The notes: generated by a model not told the origin, from the letters alone. A stretch of 64,000 nucleotides of DNA from Echiichthys vipera (GCA_963691815.1 OY829645.1:12898556-12962555); one strand, 5' to 3'; shown: positions 9,485 through 18,980, counted from the first letter of the stretch. Numbers and translations: made by a program.

Positions 9485-10468
9485 TTGGAGGACGGAGATG
9501 AGGCCAGCCTCGTTCCTGACTCTCTGGAGCTCAAGCTGATGCTCAAGGAAAAGAAAAGGTTGGAGATGAGAAATGGTCTTTTGTACAGAACACGTCAATC
9601 TGAAGATGATGTAACTTACCAGATCTTTGCCCTGAAGTCTCTTCGTGCTACCATTCTCAAGTCCTTACATGAGGATATGGGACACATGGGTCTGGAGAGA
9701 ACCCTAGACTTGGTAAGAACAAGGTTCTATTGGCCGAAATTGGCTGCGGATGTGGAAAAAAAGATGAAGTCGTCTGGACGTTGTGTCAGAAGGAAGACGC
9801 AACCAGAAAGATCAGCGCCTCTTGTAAACATCCACACAACTTGCCCTATGGAATTGGTGTGCATTGACTACTTGTCACTAGAGCCCGACAGTTACAATAC
9901 CAAAGATATATTGGTCCTCACAGACCATTTTACCAAATATGTGGTCGCCATACCGACCAAGGACCAGAAGGCAACAACGGTCGCCAAAACTCTTTGGGAG
10001 CAGTTCTTTGTGCACTACGGTTTTCCGGGGCGGCTACTAATTTATCAGGGCAGGGATTTTGAGTCCCAACTCATTAAAGAACTTAGCAGGCATCACTAAG
10101 GTGCGCACTACGCCCTATCACCCTAGAGGAAACCTCGTAGAGAGGTTTAATCGGACCCTGTTTGGCATGTTGGGAACTTTAAAGGACAAAGAAAAAAGTC
10201 ACTGGCAAGATCTTGTAAAACCACTTGCCATAACTGCACCATGAGCGATGTCACAGGGTTCAGTCCATACGAATTGATGTTTGGACGACAACCTCGATTA
10301 CCTGTTGACATTGCCTTCTCCTTACCTGTGAAAGATGGCTCTCCCAAATCCCATTCTCAGTATGTCAAACACCTGAAAGCACGCCTCGAGGAGAGTTATC
10401 AGATTGCCACTCGGAACTCACAAAAAGTTGCTGACATGAACAAGCGCCGCTTTGACAAGCTAGTGTGA
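9485..10468 (+). pseudogene. Gypsy integrase, zinc-binding and catalytic core
   Basis: Open from 9485 to a TAA after SRHH at about 10097, then readable in the next frames through 10468. The HHCC domain is HEDMGHMGLERTLDLVRTRF, then SSGRCVRRK, where the first cysteine of the pair is serine. The catalytic core starts at VCIDYLSLEPD (first Asp, 9866-9868), followed by TDHFTKYVVAIPTKDQKA. The second catalytic Asp is replaced by Tyr (RLLIYQGRDFES, TAT at 10043-10045). The Glu is kept in LVERFNRTL (10140-10142), then GFSPYELMFGRQPRLPVD closes the core. Loss of one zinc ligand and one catalytic residue means the copy could not integrate DNA. Confidence 0.8.
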
Positions 10469-11026
10469 GAGTCGACACTAGAGGAAGGAGATCAAGAGTT
10501 AGTGAAAAACCTGAGGTTCCGGAGTAAACACAAGCTTGCGGACAAGTGAGAGTCCACCATGTACAAAGTTCTGGAAAAAATGGGAGACCTTCCTGTGTGC
10601 AAAGTACAGTCCAGCAGTGGGGACGGTCCCATCCGAACTCTACACAGAGACCTACTGCTTGCGTGTGGTGACCTCTCCGAAGTGGAGGAAACTGAACCAA
10701 TCAGACCTAAAGTGCGTAAGCCAAGAACTAGACGGAGTCAACCTCAACTCTCAGAGGAATCCTCAGAGTCTGAGGAAGACTTGATCATCTATCCTGCCAA
10801 GTCCTCTTCTGCCCTGGAAGAAAATTTCACTCAGGTGTGTGAAATTCCAAAAAGAAAACAACCCAATGCGAGTCCAACGGATGTAGGGGGGCCAGCTATG
10901 CCATCGAGTTCCTTGGACTCCCAGTGTCAGGATGGTCTTGAGGACAGCAATCAACCTGCTGAACCTGTCGGAACACCTGCGTTTGTAGAACGAGAGGAGT
11001 CCCCTGCTGGAGAGGACAATAAACAA

Positions 11027-11170
11027 ATGGACATGACAAATGAAGATGAAATGGATGTGACAAACGAAACGGATGTGACAAATGAAACTGATATGACAAA
11101 CAAACTGGATGTGACGAATGAAACGGATATGGCAAATGGAAAAGAACAGGACATGACAAGTGAAACTGAT
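11027..11170 (+). repeat. 18-bp minisatellite encoding D-(V/M)-T-N-E-T
   Basis: About seven imperfect 18-bp units of the type gatgtgacaaatgaaact, twice lengthened by 6 bp, all in one frame. Translation is a run of DMTNED, DVTNET, DVTNET, DMTNKL, DVTNET, DMANGK, DMTSET. Confidence 0.85.
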
Positions 11171-11203
11171 GTGGAAAAGGATCCTGTGGAAGTTCTAAAA
11201 GAT

Positions 11204-11244
11204 ACCTATAGTCCAGAGGAACTTCAGCAACATCAAAGGTCCGA
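11204..11244 (+). repeat. 41-bp exact direct repeat, copy 2
   Basis: Same 41 bases as 9416-9456, also in the open frame (YSPEELQQHQRSD), but here downstream of the minisatellite. Confidence 0.9.
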
Positions 11245-11581
11245 TTCAAGAGGGGAGGGTGTAACCCATATGGTTACGAGGATTCCATGCCCCAAGAGAG
11301 AGAGAAGAGCAGCTACAACCATGTTAAGCCCTTTTTTCGGACTCAGACTGGTTTTTATTTTTATTGGATCAGGGATTGATCAGCAAGACTTCTGAACCCG
11401 CCAGTTCAGTGGCGAGCCAGGCGATCGACAGAAAGGAGAACGGGATCCACTCCGAAGACAGACCTCTACTCACTGCACTCTTGATTCAGATAAGAGCGTT
11501 CACCACAAAATCTACCCAGGTAGCAGAAGAATTGACAAACACAAACACCAACCACAAAACTGAACTGTATTCCTTCTGATA

Positions 11582-11795
11582 CAGAAGGAAAAGGACAATT
11601 TATTTGGAAATTTGTTTTATTTTTTTATTTTTTATTAAAGAGCTCTATTTTGTTTTGGGGTTTTCTATTCCATGCGCAGCGAAATAATATTGTTTGGATG
11701 CAATAAATCATCTCTGTTCAACTTCCACATCGAGCCCTACTTTCTGAACCTAGAGAATGTGGTTTGTTTCTAAAATTAGGGTTAGAGGTGCTACA
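11582..11795 (+). other. Possible gypsy polypurine tract and 3' LTR remnant
   Basis: A purine run (agaaggaaaagga, about 11584) follows the last gypsy frame, then an AT-rich stretch with AATAAA at 11702, and text ending near ggttagaggtgctaca. No 5' LTR partner was found in the window, so the LTR call is tentative. Confidence 0.3.
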
Positions 11796-12243
11796 TTTAA
11801 TTTAATTTAATTTAAATGTTATTTATTAATCTTATTTACATTGATCTTATTTTGTAAATGTTTGTTTTAATTTGTTTGTTCCTTTTTTCATTCTTGTGAC
11901 ACAAAACAAAGGAAAACAGTTTCAATGAAATATGGTTTCTGGTATGTTTGTTGTCTTTTTGATGCATTTTGAAATTATTTTTCAGTATAGTAATACTTTT
12001 CAAAGTGTAATTTAAGCTCTGATCATGGAACCATACATAACAAAAGGGAGATAGATTATTGAAATCTCTCATTTTCTGTACTTGGTCACATAAATGTTAT
12101 TGTCTAGAGTGCCTACAAAGCCAAGAAGTGTGAAAGTACACACTCCAGTATTTTTCCATGGGATACCTCAGCCAGAAATCACAACATTAAACATGATTTA
12201 GAGATTTTGGTCTCTTCCATGTCATGTGGGACTTCAATGAATA
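11796..12243. other. AT-rich spacer, no gene seen
   Basis: Very AT-rich with many stops. It separates the gypsy remnant from the KDZ terminal exon on the other strand. Confidence 0.5.
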
Positions 12244-12660
12244 TTATTGCTTCCAATCTGAGTATTCATGACAACGCTGCAACTCAAGGTCAGAGTCAGA
12301 GTCACTGTCAGAATATTCATCTGGAAAGCTTTGTAGAAAGTTCTTTGCTCCAGTCAAAACCTGAAGGTAGCATTGTCTTGCATAAGCCATCATTTCCGTG
12401 ACACGGTGCAGCTTCTGTTTGGCAATGCTAGGCAGTATTAGTGACTTTATCATCATTCGTGTGATGTCAGATCTAAAAAACATACCTTGCATTGTTGTCC
12501 TCGTAATGAGAGAAGATAGCTCTTTTAAGGAATCCCCACAAACTGTTAAGGACCTCCAGTGGCAGTTCATCATGGACAAAAGGATAGCTTTTTCTTCCCA
12601 AAGTCTCCGTTCCGCAATGACACTGTCGAAAACTCTCCTCTTCGTCCTGAGGTCGACAGT
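12244..12660 (-). pseudogene. KDZ transposase terminal exon
   Basis: Acceptor (tgcttcacag) then TVDLRTKRRVFDSVIAERRL, WEEKAILLSMMNCHWRSLTV and a helical C-terminus that ends with an acidic SDSDSDSDLE run and a stop at 12244. The 'R..EE..LL..M..HW..L' pattern is typical of the KDZ C-terminal helix. The last residues have low complexity. Open over its full length of about 139 codons. Confidence 0.6.
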
Positions 12661-12777
12661 CTGTGAAGCATTTATGACAAGAATTTCATTCATGTATGAA
12701 AGATCAAAATAAATCTAAATGAAGCCATTAAAAGTGTGTCACATTTGATGGCAGTATTAAACAGCTGTTGCCCCTAC

Positions 12778-12954
12778 CATTGTCAGGTAACTGCCATGGC
12801 CAAGCTGTCTCTCCAGACAGAACGGTTTCCAGGCACAAAGTTTCTGTGCTTGGAACCATTCTGTTGTACTGATCTACAACTGCAGTCAAGGTCTCTTTCT
12901 CCTCCCTGATCTTTCGGCGGATCCTTGCGCAACCTTTGTTGGAGACATAGTCTT
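12778..12954 (-). pseudogene. KDZ transposase penultimate exon
   Basis: Acceptor cactttag-like (gactttag) and donor after ctgacaatg. Frame reads KDYVSNKGCARIRRKIREEK, ETLTAVVDQYNRMVPSTETL and CLETVLSGETAWPWQLPDN. The 'IRRKI.EEK..L...V..YN' and WPWQ motifs are KDZ hallmarks. The joins to neighbouring blocks are off by one base, so splicing would shift the frame. Confidence 0.65.
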
Positions 12955-13382
12955 TCTAAAGTCACAGGGAGCGTTTATTTACACTCACAACCAGCATCGC
13001 TATCTTACTGGTCAAGGCAGCAGCGTCTGTTGAGTTGTTGGTTGTTGCTTTAGAGAAGAAAAGTGTGTGTTACACTTTGACCAATTTATATAATAGTGCG
13101 ATTTGATGTTAATTTTTTTTTAGATTCTCTGAAAACTGTAGTGTTGGATGCCTTTTTGAAATGAACCCAACATGAAACATATTTTACTATTAATCCAAAA
13201 TGAGCAATAACTCCAGTGTAAAGTATTAGAATACATCCAGAAAGCTCTATGGATACTAGTTAAAGAATGTTATTAGACAGTGTTATCACTAATTCTGACA
13301 CTATGAAAAAACTAACAAATCGATGACATTAAAGTCGGTCATAAACTCTCATCTCATCTCATCTCATCTCATCTTCATCAGC

Positions 13383-14303
13383 TTATCCGGGGTCGGGTCG
13401 CGGGGGCAGCAGCTTTAGCAGGGGACCCCAAACTTCCCTTTCCCGGGCCACATTAACAAGCTCTAACTGGGGGATCCCGAGGCGTTCCCAGGCCAGTGTG
13501 GAGATATAATCTCTCCACCTAGTCCTGGGTCTTCCCCGAGGCCTCCTCCCAGCTGGACGTGCCTGGAACACCTCCCTAGGGAGGCGCCCAGGGGGCATCC
13601 TTACTAGATGCCCGAACCACCTCAACTGGCTCCTTTCAACGCTAAGGAGCAGCGGCTCTACTCCGAGTTCCTCACGGATGGCTGAACTTCTCACCCTATC
13701 TCTAAGGGAGACTCCAGCCACCCTCCTGAGACAACCCATTTCGGCCGCTTGTACTCGCGACCTCGTTCTTTCGGTCATGACCCAACTTTCATGACCATAG
13801 GTGAGGGTAGGAACGAAGATTGACCGGTAGATCGAGAGCTTTGCCTTCCGGCTCAGCTCTCTTTTCGTCACAACGGTGCGGTAGAGCGACTGCAACACCG
13901 CCCCCGCTGCTCCGATTCTCCAGCCAAACTCACGCTCCATCGTCCCCTCACTCGTGAACATGATCCCGAGGTACTTGAACTCCTTCACTTGGGGTAAGGA
14001 CTCATTCCCTACCTGGAGTAAGCAATCCACCGGTTTCCTGCTAAGAGCCATGGCCTCAGATTTAGAGATGCTGATCCTCATCCCAGCCGTTTCACACTCG
14101 GCTGCGAACCGTTCCAGTGAGTGCTGAAGGTCACTGACCGACGATGCCATCAGGACCACATCATCTGCGAAAAGCAGAGACGAGATTCTCAGCCCACCGA
14201 ACTGCAACCCTTCCCCACCACGACTACGCCTTGAAATCCTGTCCATGAAAATCACGAACAGGATTGGTGACAAAGCGCACCCCTGGCGGAGGCCAACCCC
14301 CAC
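13383..14303 (-). pseudogene. Rex3 RT palm to C-terminus
   Basis: 306-codon open stretch starting GVGLRQGCALSPILFVIFMD, with SSLLFADDVVLMASS (FADD at 14160-14171, intact catalytic pair), SKSEAMALSRK, EFKYLGIMFTSEG (thumb), and the RTE C-terminal region RSIFVPTLTYGHESWVMTE, RSQLRWFGHLVRMPPGRLP, RGRPRTRWRDYISTLAWERL. This whole half is undamaged to its stop. A frameshift at about 14300 separates it from the fingers. Confidence 0.85.
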
Positions 14304-15007
14304 CGGAAACGAATCCGACCTACTCCGAGGATCCGGACACAGCTCTCACTTTGGGTGTACAGAGATTGGATGGCCCACAGAAGTGACCCCCTCACCCCAT
14401 ACTCCCGCAGCACCTCCCACAGTATCTCCCAAAGAACCCGGTCATATGCCTTCTCCAGATCCACAAAACACATGTAGACTGAATGAGCATACTCCCAGGC
14501 CCCCTCCAGGATCCTTGCGAGAATGAAGAGCTGGTCCGTTGTTCCACGTCCAGGACGGAATCCACATTGTTCCTCTTCAATCTGAGGTTCGACTATAGGA
14601 CGAACCCTCCTTTCCAGCACCTTGGAGTAGACTTTACCAGGGAGGCTGAGTAGTGTGATACCCCTGTAATTGGCACACACTCTCTGGTCCCCCTTTTTAA
14701 AAAAAGGAACCACCACCCCGGTCTGCCACTCCCTTGGCACTGTCCCAGACTTCCACGCAATGTTGAAGAGGCGTGTCAACCAAGACAGCCCCTCCCAACC
14801 CAAAGCTTTCAGCATTTCTGGACGAATCTCATCAACCCCTGGGGCTTTGCCACTGTGGAGTTGTTTGACTACCTCAGTGACCTCCGCCAGGGATATTGAC
14901 AATGATTCCCCATCAGCCTCCAGCTCTGCCTCTACAAAAGAGGGCGTGTTAAGGAGTTCCTCAAAGTGCTCCTTCCACCGCCCGATAACCTCATCGGCTG
15001 AGGTCAC
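14252..15007 (-). pseudogene. Rex3 RT fingers and palm N-terminal part
   Basis: Contains LNTPSFVEAELEADGESLSI, VVKQLHSGKAPGVDEIRPEM, WQTGVVVPFFKKGDQRVCAN, YRGITLLSLPGKVYSKVLER, EEEQCGFRPGRGTTDQLF and MCFVDLEKAYDRV, which holds the first catalytic Asp. After AIQSLYTQSESCVRILG it loses frame, and the next stretch is read from another frame from about 14303 on. Confidence 0.85.
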
Positions 15008-15067
15008 CAGCGTCCCGTCTTTACTGTAAACAGCTTGGACGGTTCCCCGTTTCCCCCTCCTGAGATG

Positions 15068-16250
15068 TCAAATGGTTTTCCAGAAGCACCTTGGTGCCGC
15101 CCGGAAGTCCTTCTCCATGGCTTCTCCGAACTCTTCCCACACCCGCTGCTTTGCCTCTGACACAGGAGAGGCTGCAGCCCTTCTGGCCTGTCGGTACCTT
15201 GCAACTGCCTCCGGAGTCTTCTGGGATAGCATATCCCGGAAGGCCTCCTTCTTCAGTCGGACAGCTTCCCTGACCACCGGTGTCCACCACGGTGTTCGAG
15301 GGTTACCGCCCCTTGAGGCACCTAAGACCTTGAGGCCACAGCTCACCGCTGCAGCTTCAGCAATGGAAGCTTTGAACATTGCCCACTCCGGTTCAATGCC
15401 CCCAACCTCCACAGGGATGCCAGAAAAGCTCCGCCGGAGGTGTGAGTTGAACATCTCTCGGACAGGGGTGTCCTCCAGACGTTCCCAGTTCACCCGCACT
15501 ACTCGTTTGGGTTTACCTGGTCTGTCCAGACTCTTCCCCCATCCTCTGATCCAACTCATCACCATACGACCAAAAATATACGGCCTCAGATCAAATGATA
15601 CGATCAGAAAATCGATCATCAACCTTTGGCCTAGGGTGCTCTGGTAGCACGTACACTTATGAGCATCCTTATGTTCGAACATGGTGTTAGTTAAAGATAA
15701 TCCGTGACTGGCACAGAAGTCTAATAACTGACGACCACTCTGATTTAGATCAGGGAGGCCGTTCCTCCCAATCACGCCTCTCCAGGTGTCTCCATTATTG
15801 CCCACTTGGGCGTTGAAGTCTTCCGGCAGAACTATGGAGTCCCCTACCGGAGCCCCATGCAGGACTCCATTCAGGGTCTCCAAGAAGGCTGAATACTCTG
15901 AACTGCTGTTTGGTGCATATGCACAAACAACAGTCAGAGTTTTCCCCCCTACCACCCGCAGGCGTAAGGAGGCGACCCTCTCGTCCACCGGGGTGAACTC
16001 CAACACTGCGGCGCTCAGCCGGGGGTTTGTGAGTATCCCCACACCCGCCCGGCGCCTCACACCCTGAGCAACTCCAGAGAAGAATAGTGTCCAACCCCTA
16101 TCCAGGAGTACGGTTCCAGAACCGAGACTGTGTGTGGAGGTAAGCCCCACCAGATCTAACTGGTAGCGCTCCACCTCCCGCACAAGCTCCGGCTCCTTCC
16201 CCGACAGAGAGGTGACATTCCACATCCCCAGAGCAGCGCACCCGACCCAA
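15068..16250 (-). pseudogene. Rex3 AP-type endonuclease
   Basis: The open frame to 16354 includes GMWNVTSLSGKEPELVREVE (start of EN), ERYQLDLVGLTSTHSLGS, GVGILTNPRLSAAVLEF, VVCAYAPNSSSEYSAFLETL, then PEDFNAQVGN where an active enzyme has GDFNAHVG, and QSTLGQRLMIDFLIVSFDLR. The segment with the S-D-H-H catalytic pair is deleted before VMSWIRGWG. The protein ends with a basic linker and stops just before the RT at 15065-15067. Role in an active element: nicks target DNA to prime reverse transcription. Confidence 0.85.
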
Positions 16251-16651
16251 GTGGTTCCTCCTGCGAGTGGTGGGCCCACAGGATGGAGAGGAGGGAGGTG
16301 CCACGTCACTTTTTCGGCCCGTGCCCGGCCGGGCTCCGTGGCAAACCCGGCCACCAGGCGCTCGCCGGTGAGCCCTCCGTCTAGGCCTGGCTCCAGACGG
16401 GGGCCCCGGGCTTCCTCCGGGCAGGGTCTCTCTTCCTCTTCGTTGTTTGTCCATTGAGTCTTTGTGAACCATTCTTAGTCCGGCCCCTCGCCTGAGACCA
16501 CTTTGCGATGGGAGACCCTACCAGGAGCACTAAGCTCCAGACAACACAGCCCTCAGGTTCACAGGGACACACAAACCTCTCCACCACGATAAGGTGATGG
16601 TTCCCAGAGAGGAACTCTGCTGAAAAAAAATAAAAGTAATAATTTCCTTAC

Positions 16652-16766
16652 TTTCAGCCCAATCCTTCACATCATTGACCCAGTCTTCAAATTGCCCATC
16701 AGTCGCTGCCAACTCTGCCTTCATTGATTCCACTTCCTTTGTCTTCACTTCAAGAGCTTTTGTGGT
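16652..16766 (-). pseudogene. KDZ transposase coiled exon
   Basis: Acceptor cgtttgtag and donor gtaagg enclose TTKALEVKTKEVESMKAELA and ATDGQFEDWVNDVKDWAE. The block is helical and charged, and its 'W..DV..WA' ending matches KDZ proteins. Open throughout. Confidence 0.55.
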
Positions 16767-16871
16767 CTACAAACGACCAGAATCATTGAAATAATTAAGT
16801 AAAAATCCAGCCCACAATTGAACTATAACTACCAAAGAATCGTAAACACTTTAAAAAAAAAATGTAAGTAC

Positions 16872-16952
16872 TGCGGGACAATTAGGTGGCCAAGTTGTCC
16901 ATCTTCTGCTTGTTTCACCGCATGGCCATGAGTGTTAACATGTCCGTACGCC
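16872..16952 (-). pseudogene. KDZ transposase exon with two stops
   Basis: Acceptor ctgttgtag, then GRTDMLTLMAMR, a TGA where KDZ proteins have Trp, NKQKMDNLAT, a TAA, LSR. Joined to the 17042-17172 block the codon ggg is restored in phase. Donor side is weak (gtactt). Confidence 0.6.
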
Positions 16953-17041
16953 CTACAACAGAAAATATGATGTTATAACTATTTTGCCTATAGTGAGTTT
17001 TTTCTATGTGGTTTGTAGTTTTTACTATGTGGCTAACTCAC

Positions 17042-17172
17042 CTGCTTTTGACATGTGCTTTGCCATAACTGCTATCCTAGAGAGGAAGGCATTCACTTGT
17101 TCCACCTCCTCCCCAAGTGTTAACCCAGCCCCCTTCAGAAATGCTGAGATTATCACTTGAGACTTTCCCAGT
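17042..17172 (-). pseudogene. KDZ transposase exon with GEEVEQ motif
   Basis: Acceptor tgtgatag and donor gcag/gtgagt. Reads ISAFLKGAGLTLGEEVEQVN then AFLSRIAVMAKHMSKA. The 'G.T.GEE.EQ.N..LSR' motif is one of the best-conserved parts of KDZ transposases and probably contains the catalytic Glu. Uninterrupted. Confidence 0.7.
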
Positions 17173-17290
17173 CTATCACAAAAAGGACATCTTGATTGAA
17201 TGATATTTAAAAACTAAAATAGAAGGACACAGCTTTTGCACAATGCACAATACAAATTGGTCAAAAACAACAAATGACTTCAATACTCAC

Positions 17291-17496
17291 ACGGCCAAAA
17301 CGGACAGTTCGCTGATTGAGCATTTCTAAGAATGCCTGACAGGACAGTCCAGGTGCAGCCGTTTTAATTTTTTCATACGAGAAGACAACATCTGTGGAAT
17401 AGATTGTGGCAAAGTGAAGGGTAGCTGGCCAGTAATCACTCTTTACAACATCCTCAACTCCAGCAATCCACGTGGCTTTGCCTGCACTGCAAGCCA
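17291..17496 (-). pseudogene. KDZ transposase N-terminal exon
   Basis: Acceptor acattacag and donor cgt/gtgagt. Reads GKATWIAGVEDVVKSDYWPA then TLHFATIYSTDVVFSYEKIK and GLSCQAFLEMLNQRTVRFGR. The 'yWPat' block and 'pGlS..aFL..L' are typical of the part of KDZ proteins before the zinc/catalytic core. That core should follow, but is not found in the 118 bp before the next block. Confidence 0.65.
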
Positions 17497-18020
17497 CTGT
17501 AATGTAAATCTTCACACAGTTAATTCTATAAATGTTTTTTAAAGAATATGTTATGTATTTCTCAATACAAAAAAATGTGATGTTGGGCAGGGAAAAAAAT
17601 ACACATGCATCTAAAAAAAGAAAAGCACGGGTACAACACACAGGTCATGAAAATTCAAAAATCTACTACCTCACAATATTAGAATATCACAAAGACCAAT
17701 CAAAATAAAAGGACTGACCATACAGAAATGTCAGTGTAATGAAAAGTACTGTATGTTTATTCTAAATTAATTATGTGTAATGATCTGCAATTCGGTCTTC
17801 ACTTTAAGAATTACCTCACAGAAAATAAAACTAATTTTTTGAAATGCAATCAATGTAGCAAAAAAAGAAAGCGGCCGACAAATTTGGTCCTTGTCAGCGG
17901 ATATTGAAATGTGTAATTTCTCATGTTAAGATATTACAAAGATTTGGGAGTTTGGGAGACGGGATGGATATTATTAAGAACAAACATTTCAAAAAGGACC
18001 AATGTTCTTCACATTCTTAC
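17497..18020. other. Intron-like, no coding
   Basis: AT-rich interval between two KDZ blocks, without any further recognisable exon. Confidence 0.45.
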
Positions 18021-18073
18021 CATTCATTGTGATCACAGCCAGAGCCTTCCCTTGTTTGAGACTCATGAGTCTG
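18021..18073 (-). pseudogene. KDZ transposase small upstream exon
   Basis: Acceptor gttgttcag and donor gtaaga enclose 53 nt reading RLMSLKQGKALAVITMN plus one base. The '.a..vITmNG' pattern matches KDZ N-terminal regions. Phase agrees with the 17291-17496 block. Confidence 0.5.
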
Positions 18074-18156
18074 CTGAACAACCACATGACAGATATTTGT
18101 CAATTTACAACATGATATGTTTGGAGTTCCCATTGTCGGACATACATTCTGGTGGT

Positions 18157-18171
18157 GGGGGGGGGGGGGGG
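18157..18171. repeat. Poly-G run, 15 bases
   Basis: Uninterrupted G homopolymer in AT-rich surroundings. Confidence 0.9.
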
Positions 18172-18700
18172 TAGAAATAGGTGTTGCCATTGTTGTTGTT
18201 GTTAATGTTTAAATTTCAAAAGGTCACCTCCAAATTCTATTTCATTTTTTGTTATTATTTTTTTATTTGTGAAATTTCAAATGAACACGGCAGCAGTAAT
18301 AACATGTTTCGGTGAATACAAAAGCACACCCAGAAGGAGTAGCCTGTATACAATTACAAGTAATCAACATGACAAAACGAAGCAATAAAGACGATAAATT
18401 AGACACATATGGCTAAGGCTATCTTACATAAAGGGAACTAATTATTTTTTAGTTATTTATTCATCATTTTGAACTGTTTGGAGAATTGAGGATTGTGGGT
18501 AATGTAGGCTGCTGCCTTCAGCTACCCGAACCTGACAACAAACGAACTGAAGGGGAAAACTCGGAAACAGATGTACATGGCCCATTCATCTTGTGTAAAT
18601 AACAAGTATACACTGCTGTGCTAGTTGCTAAAAACGTCAAATGGATTATTGTTAAATCATCGTTAAAACATTAAAAAATGAAAGTAATGACAGTTCTCCT
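18172..18700. other. No gene seen
   Basis: AT-rich, stop-rich. Possibly upstream part of the KDZ element; no further exon recognised. Confidence 0.4.
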
Positions 18701-18980
18701 GGGTAATTGGTCCTCCGTTATCCAATGGGACAGGTGCCCACGGCGTCTTTCAGCCGTAGTCCCTAGCAACCCGACGTCATTGAAACAGCTGTCTGGCCAT
18801 AAAATCTTTCTAATAACTATCCAATAGGACGGATGCTCACATCATCCATTAGAGCCGTGGTCGGGTAAATACAGCAGCCGCTCTAAATATCAAATACCGC
18901 CGGGGACAGCATAACATTGTAGTGAAGCAGCCGCTCTGATCGTAAAATATCGCCAGGGACGGCATTACATTGTAGTGAAT
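18700..18980. promoter_or_regulatory. GC-richer block with CCAAT boxes and duplications
   Basis: Two CCAAT-containing stretches (tatccaatgggacaggtgcc at about 18719 and tatccaataggacggatgct at about 18818) are followed by similar text (agccgtagtc, agccgtggtc). A 53-bp unit is then tandemly duplicated. Located upstream of the minus-strand KDZ exons, so it could be an old promoter of that element; this is inference. Confidence 0.35.
18874..18979. repeat. 53-bp tandem duplication
   Basis: Units 18874-18926 and 18927-18979 both start gcagccgctct and end acattgtagtgaa, same length, about 80 percent identical. Confidence 0.85.

Larger units (their letters stand above)
10559..11395 (+). pseudogene. 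Gypsy pol C-terminal tail, acidic and repetitive
   Basis: 278-codon frame following the integrase region after stops near 10466 and 10546. It opens with YKVLEKMGDLPVCKVQSSSG and TLHRDLLLACGDLSEVEE, the SH3-like C-terminal domain of gypsy integrases. The remainder is acidic and Ser/Glu-rich (SEESSESEEDL) and contains an 18-bp tandem repeat encoding DVTNET-type hexamers (11027-11170). It ends with a second copy of the 41-bp repeat and a short hydrophobic run. The reading frame through the repeat is open, so repeat change has occurred in whole codons. Role of the acidic tail is unknown. Confidence 0.6.
6708..11580 (+). mobile_element. Ty3/gypsy-type LTR retrotransposon, decayed
   Basis: Gag (6708-7667), aspartic protease (about 7750-7945), pre-RT region (8553-8891), a 5' piece of reverse transcriptase (8888-9400), integrase (9485-10468) and a long acidic C-terminal tail (10559-11395) occur in gypsy order on one strand. 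The second half of RT and all of RNase H are missing between about 9340 and 9400. Frames are interrupted by stops (about 9116, 10097, 10466, 10546) and frameshifts. No 5' LTR was recognised before gag; a poly-A signal and LTR-like 3' sequence follow at about 11600-11795. The gag resembles the PNMA/ZCCHC group derived from gypsy gags. Confidence 0.8.
13348..16620 (-). mobile_element. Rex3: Rex3 LINE (RTE clade), near full length
   Basis: About 3.27 kb on the minus strand, with a 5' region (ccatcaccttatcgtggtgg near 16600), AP endonuclease (15.07-16.25 kb), RT (13.4-15.0 kb) and a 3' end made of GATGA/GAGAT-type repeats (13348-13378). The plus-strand text accaccaccccggtctgcca at 14708-14727 equals the conserved Rex3 stretch I know from fish surveys. 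It lies in an intron of the KDZ series, between exons at 12954 and 16652, so it inserted after the KDZ copy. Frames are broken at about 15065 and about 14300. It is the most complete of the four Rex3 copies here. Confidence 0.9.
12244..18073 (-). pseudogene. KDZ-type (Zisupton-like) transposase, exon series with core missing
   Basis: Seven exon-like blocks on the minus strand, most bounded by GT/AG: 18021-18073, 17291-17496, 17042-17172, 16872-16952, 16652-16766, 12778-12954 and 12244-12660. Their translations follow the order of Kyakuja-Dileera-Zisupton transposases: the 'VITMNG' block, the GYWP-like block, LTLGEEVEQVNAFLSR, GRTDMLTLMAMR, a coiled region, and RRKIREEKETL with WPWQLPDN. The stretch that normally lies between the second and third blocks (CxC zinc region and first catalytic Asp residues) is absent; only 118 bp remain there. 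Two stops fall in the 16872-16952 block and several junctions are out of phase. A Rex3 LINE sits in the intron between the fifth and sixth blocks. Exons were recognised by eye; the family match is from memory. Confidence 0.65.

Noticed and set aside
11836..12072. Lys/Asn-rich minus ORF
   Set aside because: Composition follows AT-rich DNA; no motif.
13348..13380. Regular CTCAT repeat considered as CRISPR or satellite
   Set aside because: It is the tail of the Rex3 LINE; no spacer structure.
14245..14526. Plus-strand ORFs opposite Rex3 (also 15072-15647, 15786-16067, 60052-60405)
   Set aside because: They are antisense shadows of Rex3 coding sequence with no own domain.
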